DNA of 64,000 nt from Musa acuminata AAA Group (lineage: Eukaryota > Streptophyta > Magnoliopsida > Zingiberales > Musaceae): contig NC_088331.1 of assembly GCF_036884655.1 (NCBI RefSeq), positions 21,192,001-21,256,000 of the forward strand, given 5' to 3'. Made by a program: the position numbers and the translations under genes. This document shows positions 56,662 through 64,000 of this stretch, piece by piece (position 1 is the first letter of the stretch; every line of letters begins with the position of its first letter). The notes below the pieces were generated by a model. The model saw only the letters and a program-made list of their open reading frames with translations, made no database searches and had not been told where the DNA came from.

Positions 56662-59600
56662 ATCTCCCCCTTTTTGATGATGACAACTACTTGATGACGG
56701 AGTTAACCTTAACTCCCGGAGTTTAAACAAACTCCCCCTATCAATATGCCATATTGATAGAAACTCTTGGATTCAAAAGTCCAAGCAACATGTCATCATA
56801 AACTTATGCATAAACTTATGCATAACATGTCATGTCATCAACATACTTCTCCCCCTTTGTCATCAACAAAAAGGAGAAGTACTACAATCAAGTGTTTGTG
56901 ATATTGGTTCAACTCATTGCATGAAAAACATAATATCAAGTTTTATCATCATGCAAGTTTGCTATTATCAAATATCAACATGTAAAATTGCGATTTAAGC
57001 TTTTGATATCATAACGCAAACATTTCAAGTGTTTATCAATTGTAGCATTTCATCACATGGCAAGATATCAATGCGTAAAATTACGATACAAGTTCTTGAT
57101 ATCTTAACGCATGATGCAAACATGGCATAATGCAAGTTTGGCAATCATAGCATTAATTCATATATCTCTTGATGATGCAAGCATTGCAAATATGACAATC
57201 ATATCAATTCATATATCTCTTGATGATGCAAGCATAGCATCAGTGTTCATAGCATCAATTCATATATTTCTCCCCCTTTGTCATCAACAAAACGAAGAAT
57301 GATATAAGCAAATTTTAAGCATAAGTGCTTGTAATTATTCATGTCATAATTAGGTTCATGTCATTTTCCAATAGTGAGTGATAGAATATCAATTATACAA
57401 ACATCTTAAGGAAAACATGACATGGAGATAACTTTAAAAACTTCTTCCTTTTTTTATCTATTATTATCTTTTTGCATGAAGGAGGAAGACTATTTGTGAT
57501 ACATGCTATTTGTGAGTTTACTTCGAGTGAAGTTAGAATCGATGAGAGATTAAATCATGCTTCATTTTTATAAGGATCAAGATATGTATGTGAAACAAAT
57601 CCTTGCAAGTAAAAACACTTTCATCCATATTCATCAAATCCATTTCTCAAAAAAAATATTTTTCACATGATATGTGTATGAGAGATGTATTTGCTAGTTG
57701 ATTACATATGTCAAAAATCAATGATATGAACTAAACTTGATATGACATATGCTTGTTAAGTTCGGAAGAGAGTAAACTTGATATGTTAGGATCAAGAGAA
57801 TCCGAAAATGAAATTTGACTCTTTCTTGCATTCGGACAAGGTTTTGCTGTAGATATTCAATTACAATCATGAAGGTAAAGCATGCTTGTTATAATGGAAG
57901 TTTTGTATTCAAGCACATAATTTCCAACATGTAATTGTGTAAAATCATTATGCCAATCAAGTGATTTGATCATTCAATCAAGAAAGTTCAAAAAATAATT
58001 TTAACACGTTCAATCATTTGGACGTATTTTTGCCATAGTTTTTCAAATACAATAATGAAGATAAGGCATGCTCATCATCATGGTAGTACGATGGCAAGTT
58101 TACAATTTTAAGACACGCAAGCTAGTAATTTTGAGATGTTCAAGAAAACAACTCTTGCTTCTTGAAATATAAGTTTTGCTACATGTGCAAGTTAACTTTT
58201 TGCTTCTGCAAGATATCATTCCTTGGTGATGTTCAATATAGCAAGTTCTACATCATGCAAGCTAGTGAATCTTATAACATTTTAGAACATGCATAATCAC
58301 CAAAGCATCATAAATTTTAATGATGTGCAAAATTACAAATTTTGCATGTTTGCATTTGTGCATTTTGAGATTTGTAAGATAGCACTTCTTGGTGATGTTC
58401 AAGATAGCAATTCCTTTTCTTTTGAGAAGTGTAATTATTTTCTTTCTCATTTTTTTTTGAATTATATAAGCTAGCAAATTAGCTTTTAAGTATGTTTTGC
58501 TCCCCCTTTGTCATTATCAAAAAGAAGGGAAGACCCTTTACGTTAATTTCTAAATTATGACAAAGGTAAATAGCATTGATGAAAATTCAAGTCTTGAATG
58601 TCAAAACAATTATTTTATCATGAATATTTCATCATTGCATGCATCATTATCATCATATATATTTTTAAAACATATAAACTCATTATTATATGATTCCAAA
58701 TCATCATTCCTATTATTTCAATCATTGTTTCAATCATCTTTATAGCTTATCATGCACAATATGTCAAACCATCTAACATGATACAAACATTTATTTTCAA
58801 ATTATTTATCACTATTTTCATATATGATAATAAAGTGTTCATGATATCGAACATTAAATCAATATTTTTTAAGTATTTATCACTTCATTTTGATCATGAT
58901 ACCAAACATTCATCATTTAGAGCATTCATGACATTAAATCAACATTTATAATACTTCATTTTAGCAATAACTCATAGCATTTTAAATCATGATTCATATC
59001 ATATGCATACATCACATCATAATTAAAAAGCTCAAGTATTGCGTGCATCATTGCAAATCATAAATGTTTCATATCATGATGGTATCAATTTTGTTAAATT
59101 ATATCCTACCATGCATGATCATAACTTTTCATTTGTATACATCAAAATAAATTAATGAATATTTCATGTATTCATATCATCACATAAGGAATATCAAGAA
59201 GAAAATAATTGGGTGATGAAATAAACCTTTCATGAATACAAAGAATTGTATAAAAATCATATCATGAATACAAGGAATACAGGTCACAATCATTCAAGAG
59301 AAAAATCATCATTCATTTTCAATTCATTCAATTTGACAAATCATGATCATGATTTTGATAAAACTCATTTCAAATTTAAATCATCAAAATTATTTTTATG
59401 GCTCACAAAATTTATAACATAAATAGATTCATGATTTCATTGATAATATATTTTTTCCCCTTTTTTAAGTGTTTCATCTTAAGTGATCGATTTCATGTAA
59501 GCATGCCTTTTCATTTATGTCAAATGAAAACATGCATCAACGTTTAGGATCGTAAAATGAATTTCATCATAAAACCATCAAGACCAATAAGTCACAAAAA

Positions 59601-60088
59601 TCATCATGTATAACTTTAAAATCTCATGCATAAAATCATAAATCATGGTATCCAAACATTTAGTGTTTTTATATTATGCATCATTGAGTATACGATCGTC
59701 AAGCATGACACTTACACTATTTCATATAACCATGCCTATTTCATTTATGTCAAACATGCATAAGTTTTTAAAGCCACTGTTATTATCATGAAAATCGATA
59801 ATCCATAATTATCAAGAATCATCATACATAATTTCAAAAATATATACTCATTAATCATAACTTCAAATTAAACATGATTTAATATACTCAAAATCGAGAA
59901 ATAACAATGGACATCACCATGATACACATTATTACTTCTTAACTATGATTTCATATTTTCAATCAAAATCATTTTGTTTGTTTATCATAAAATATGCAAT
60001 ATTATCATTTTCGAAATTACTAGCATGATCATAATTTTTTTTTAAAACATTAATTCTAAACTAAAAAAGAAAATACATCATGAGAGCA
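56662..60088 (-). other. non-coding internal region of the second family R element
   Basis: AT-rich, about 3.4 kb, no pol. 'ctccccctttgtcatcaac' recurs near 56850 and 57270 and 'ccccctttgtcattatca' near 58502, corresponding to the GGGGGAG tracts of the young element. Repeats of 'atatctcttgatgatgcaag' occur near 57165 and 57215. Confidence 0.7.
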
Positions 60089-61027
60089 TCAAGTAATTTC
60101 AAAATAATTCAAGAGAGTTGAGTTACTTACCTTGTAGTCGAAGCCCGTCAAAGCCCAATTCGCCGTTTCACCTTTGGAAGTTCTTGATTCATCCTTGGTT
60201 GCCTTCCTCTTCTTTGGCCTCTTCCTTCGTTCAAGTTCATTGTCTATTTTAGATTTTTGTTTAATAAACTTATTAAGATTTAGTGTTCGAAGTTCAAGTT
60301 CATCATTGTCCTCATCACTTGAGTCATCGCTCAAGTGGTATTCATTTGTCCGGAGTTCCAAATCCTTCCTGTTCTTTGGAAGGTGACTTTGTTCATCATG
60401 TTCATCATATGCATTGTGCACTATTTCATATGTCATCAACGAACCAATTAGTTCTTCAAGTGGTAAGTTGTTTAGGTTTTTAGCTTCTTGTATTGCAGTT
60501 ACTTTTGAATCCCACTTCTTAGAAAGAGAACGCAAAATCTTGTTTACGAGTTCAAAATCCGAAAAACATTTTCCAAGAGCTCTTAAACTATTGACGACAT
60601 CCGTGAAACGGGTGTACATGTCGCCTATAGTCTCGCTTGGTTGCATTCGAAAAATCTCAAAATCATGCAATAAAATGTTAACTTTCGAGTCTTTGACTCT
60701 ACTAGTTCCCTCATGCGTGATTTCAAGTGTTCACTAAATGTCAAAAGCCGTTTCGCATGTAGAAATCCGATTGAACTCGTTTTTGTCCAAAGCGTAAAAT
60801 AAGGCATTCATAGCCTTTGCGTTTAAAGAAAAATACTTCTCCAAATCCGACCATTCGTTCATCGGTTTAGAGGGAAGTTGAAAATCGTTTTCAACGATAT
60901 TCCATAAATCCAAATTCATAGAAATCAAGAAAACTCTCATTCGAGTTTTCCAATAAGTGTAGTCCAATCCGTTAAACAACGGTGGACGAAAAACCGATAA
61001 GCCCTCTTGAAAGCCATGAAGAGTCAT
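60089..61027 (-). pseudogene. stand-alone Gag-like gene of the second family R element
   Basis: The ATG at 61027 (MTLHGFQEGLSVFRPPLFNG) opens a frame of 312 codons collinear with the intact 332-residue protein at 32430-33428 (LISMNLDLWNIVENDFQLPS, MYTRFTDVVNSLRALGKCFS, LPKNRKDLELRTNEYHLSDD). Two adjacent stops at about 60731-60736 replace the Trp-Arg of the intact copy (TGG CGC became TAG TGA, both G-to-A/C-to-T changes). Like the intact copy it has no CCHC knuckle and ends LNYFEIT followed by a stop. Confidence 0.87.
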
Positions 61028-61077
61028 TTCTCTCGGGTGTAAATCTGAAATGAGAAATACCGGGCTTTAATACCAAT

Positions 61078-61772
61078 TGTTAGGATCAAGAGCACTAAGA
61101 GGGGGGGGGGGGGGGGGGGGTGAATTAGTGCAGCGGAAATCTTTCAACGATAAAAAAATGTTCGAACGATAAAAATGATTTCGGTGTGAAAGTCGATTCT
61201 AAGATTATTTTAACTTAAGATCAAGCGAGATGATGTTAAAGTCAATCTATGGAGGCAGTTTGCAGTTATGATGAAAACCAGAATATAAGCGCAAACTGAA
61301 ATACAACGTTCGTACGAAGAAACTGATTTACGTCTAAATGCTGATTCGAAAAGTGCAAAGCTTGAAACCCGATCGTATATGTGCAGAAAGCAGTAAGCTT
61401 TAGAGGAGGTTTGCAGTAAAGATAATATGCTCAAAGTAAATGCAAATCGAGATTTAGAGTGGTTTGGTCAATCTTGACCTACTCCACTTTTGGCTTCCTC
61501 CACCGACGAGGTCACCGACGTCAATTAGAGGCCTTCCTTCAATAGGCGAAGGCCAACCACCCTTTTATAGTTTCACTCCTTTTGACGGGCTTAGGAGACA
61601 ACCCTTACAGAATTTTCTCTCCTCTCTTTATAGCTCAGAACATGGCAGAAAAGAGGGAGAAGAACTTTTGGCCTTTACAATAATTTTGAGCTCTAAACAT
61701 CACAGAACAAGATCAAGATTTCGGTGTATGTTCAGTGCTCTTTCAGTGCTGAATGGGTGGGGTATTTATAGG
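61078..61772 (-). repeat. 5' LTR of the second family R element, left part
   Basis: TGTTAGGATCAAGAGCAC with a 20-base G-run (61101-61120). It continues to GGGTATTTATAGG and is cut there by the next element, two bases upstream (in LTR sense) of its TATA box. Confidence 0.88.
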
Positions 61773-62973
61773 TGTTAGGATCGGAGCGGCACTAAGAGGG
61801 GGGGGGGGGGTGAATTAGTGCAGCGGCTTAAAACGTTGGTTTCAACAAATCTTTCGTACAATAAAAATCAGAATCAGAAGTGCCTAACTTGAAAGCGTAT
61901 TTGCAAAGTTGTGCAGTAAATGTAATGAGAAAATAAAGCAAGTAAGAGGGTTTGCAGTAATGTAAATAGCAGTAATGAAATGCAAACCAGAGATTACGCC
62001 GTTTTTAAAGTGGTTCGGTCAAGTGACCTACATCCACTTGCGAGGCCCCTCTTCGATGAGGCTCCCACCTTCCACTAGCAAATCTCTTGAAAGGGAAGGG
62101 TAAATACCCCTCTTATAACTTTTACAAGAGGTTCACTCTCTTACAGATTTTCAGCAAGAAAGAAGGAGGTGAACACTAGCAAATTGAAAACAAGAAAGGC
62201 AAAGACTCTTCTAAGACTTTTCTCTCAATTACTTGCTGCTCAAAAAGTTGTGTTCTCAGCTGAGACTTGAGGGGTATTTATAGGCCTCAAGAGGATTCAA
62301 ATTTGGGCTCCAAAAAATTTGAATTCTCTTATGTTCCCGATGCTGGCGGTGCCACCGCCCAGCACTCGAGTGCTGGACGGTGCAACCGCCCAGCCCAGGA
62401 GGTATCACCGCCCAGCTCTCGGGTGCTGGGCGGTGCTACCGCCCAGCCAAGCGGTGCCACCGCCTGGCTCTCCGATTCACTGGTTTGGCTTAATTTTAGC
62501 CCAAACCAAATCTAACTTTAGGCCCAGTTGGCCCCTAACCAGGATATAGGATTATCTTTTAATCCTAATCCTAATTACAAGTGAACTACATAACAAAAAA
62601 AAATCCTAAGCAAGTTTTCAACTGCGAATGTCGAGTCTTGTTCCGGCGAGCTTTCCGACGAACTTCTTCCGATGGACTCCTTGCAAGCTCCCGATCTTGT
62701 GATGACTTTAACGAGTAGCCGAGCCTTCTCGGTGATCTCCGTGAACCTCCGTGAACCTCAGAAAATTCCGATAGGTTCCCGATTTCTTCTCGGTTGGTTT
62801 TGGCAGCATCTCCGACGATTCTTCGGACTCTTAAACGTCCATCGATCTTGACTCCGGTATTCTTGCTTTGTGTTTTCTAGTTATCATAGTTAATCCTGCA
62901 CACTTAACTCAATAATATGGATTAGATCAATTAACCCATTAATTGATTTTATCATCAAAATCCGAGATTCAAC
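61773..62973 (-). repeat. 3' LTR of the third family R element
   Basis: Shortest complete family R LTR here. Contains 'cctacatccacttgcgaggc', GGGGTATTTATAGG (TATA box, minus) and GGCGGTGCCACCGCC-type units at 62345-62465. Confidence 0.88.
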
Positions 62974-64000
62974 AATCTCCCCCTTTTTGATGATGACAAT
63001 CAATTGATGATGGAGTTAAACATAACTCCCCCTATCTATATGTCATATTATGAGAAGATGAAAACACTTGAATTCCATCCATAGAATTCAAGCATAAATC
63101 GATAAGTTCTAACCGTAGAACTTATCGTTATTCTCATTAAGCAATAGTAAATACAAAACTTCGATGAAAATCATTTTCAAGTAGAATGATAAGAGAATTT
63201 TTACTACGATAGGAGATAAAGATTTTCAACATGAATTTCATGATATAAATGTAAGGCAAGCTTTCAATATGATCAATCAATCTTGTGATATTCTCAAGGA
63301 TTTTGCAAGGCATTTTGCAAGGCATATAAGACATTCATATCACACATGCTTTTAAAATTCATATAAGTCATGCTATCAAAATGGTACAAGTCATCACTTT
63401 TCTCCCCCTTTGTCATCAACAAAAAGGGAATGAGACTTGAAGAATATAACTTGTGATTATAATATCAGGAATTCAGCATTGATCATATGAAAATCCATCA
63501 TCCAAAATTAAGTATGCTAAAATATTTACGCAGAGTTCACCTAAAGGAAAATTCAGCATTCATCCATTTTATCAAATCTCATCTTTCTATAAATAACACA
63601 AATTGTAGGTGTGCAAGGAAGAGATTGTGATTAAAAAATATCAAGTAGTAACTCCAATAAGTCAAGATCATAATTCGAATACAAACTCATTTAAATTTAC
63701 ATCGTCAACTTGAAACTCATAATCAAGCCATCAAAATCAATTTTGAGATTTATAAAATATCATAAAATCATTAATCTTGATCAGATGGGAGCGGTGTTTG
63801 ACTCAAGATAGGATAAGATAATTTAATATGTCATTTAGAATCGAAAGAGAAGGATCAGATTCATCGAGGAACAAAGAGAGGATGAAAAACTTTATGAAAA
63901 ATCCATTCAAACAAGTTTATTTTTAGGGACAATTTAACATACCTAATTCCCTTCTAATGAATTCAAATTGGTCTTCGTTCAAAGCTTTTGTAAATATATC
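61773..64000 (-). mobile_element. third family R element, running off the window
   Basis: 3' LTR 61773-62973 (1201 bp, TGTTAGGATCGGAGCGG to CGAGATTCAACA, G13 run at 61798-61810), then the polypurine tract and AT-rich non-coding internal DNA to the edge, with the 'tctccccctttgtcatcaac' motif near 63400. Gag and 5' LTR, if present, are outside. Confidence 0.85.

Larger units (their letters stand above)
54752..61772 (-). mobile_element. second family R element, interrupted
   Basis: Minus-oriented. 3' LTR 54752-56661, internal region 56662-61077, and 61078-61772 is the first part of the 5' LTR before a third family R element splits it. Primer site (minus strand TGGTATTAAAGC, two transitions from consensus) at 61074-61063. 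Polypurine tract 56662-56675. The LTRs differ by several percent, so it is older than 29711-38283. It encodes only a Gag-like protein. Confidence 0.88.
44676..64000 (-). mobile_element. Ty1/copia element (Angela/BARE-like) hosting two other elements
   Basis: Left LTR 44676 to about 46168, then RNase H, reverse transcriptase and integrase to 48793. The frame resumes at 54098 after a gypsy insertion, with gag reaching 54751 before a family R insertion. The remaining gag and the 5' LTR must lie right of the window. Domain sequences (PEGFVSKNCPDKVCRLLRSI, LYVDDILIIRND) resemble the Angela/BARE group. Confidence 0.82.

Noticed and set aside
1..64000. Integrated pararetrovirus or other viral genome
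   Set aside because: All reverse transcriptase and Gag sequences have copia or gypsy order with LTRs, or fit those families. No movement-protein or coat-protein arrangement of a pararetrovirus was seen.
1..64000. tRNA, rRNA or organelle DNA insertions
   Set aside because: No cloverleaf with A/B boxes, rRNA-like or plastid-like gene order was recognised. The TGGTATCAGAGC matches are retrotransposon primer-binding sites, not tRNA genes.

Overview
This is plant nuclear DNA, most likely from a large-genome monocot. Reasons: spliced genes with GT/AG introns, one gene with a strongly GC-rich first exon, and dense nested LTR retrotransposons. The repeat style (LTRs opening TGTTGAATCTCG and closing with a C-run and CCTAACA) reminds me of banana/ensete (Zingiberales) DNA, but that is recollection, not proof.

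Three host genes, all on the minus strand, lie in a central island. (1) A spliced gene of unknown function has its first exon at 15542-15703 and a phase-compatible candidate second exon at 8931-9046; a Ty1/copia element lies in the intron between them. (2) A WEB1-family coiled-coil gene lies at 16343-19380 and is about 902 residues, with one coding intron and one 5'UTR intron. (3) A membrane-anchored MORN-repeat gene lies at 24120-25337 (three exons, 344 residues).

The rest is mostly transposable elements. At the left end, an old dispersed palindromic repeat (100-600 plus 4308-4731, related to 26096-27566) is split by a copia element (601-4302, TSD GTTTC) whose reverse transcriptase was removed by an in-frame deletion. 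From 4732 to 8152 there are truncated LTRs of one long-LTR family (called family R here) and a gypsy gag scrap. From 27567 to 44675 an old Ty3/gypsy element is interrupted by a nearly pristine family R element (29711-38283) and by a solo LTR (39001-40285). It abuts the tail of another family R element (42462-44675).

From 44676 to the right edge there is a nest at least four levels deep. A family R LTR hosts a copia element (3' LTR 44676 to about 46168). That element hosts a chromodomain gypsy element (48794-54092, TSD GTATG) and a second family R element (54752 to at least 61772). The second family R element is itself hit by a third one (61773 to the window end).

The most unusual item is family R. 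The element at 29711-38283 has two 2669-bp LTRs with only five differences seen by eye, a perfect TSD (CAATC), intact primer-binding and polypurine sites, and an intact 332-residue Gag-like ORF. It has no protease, integrase or reverse transcriptase. A second member keeps the same shortened Gag ending. This looks like a recently mobile, Gag-only, non-autonomous family that uses another element's enzymes and carries expanded minisatellites in its LTRs.
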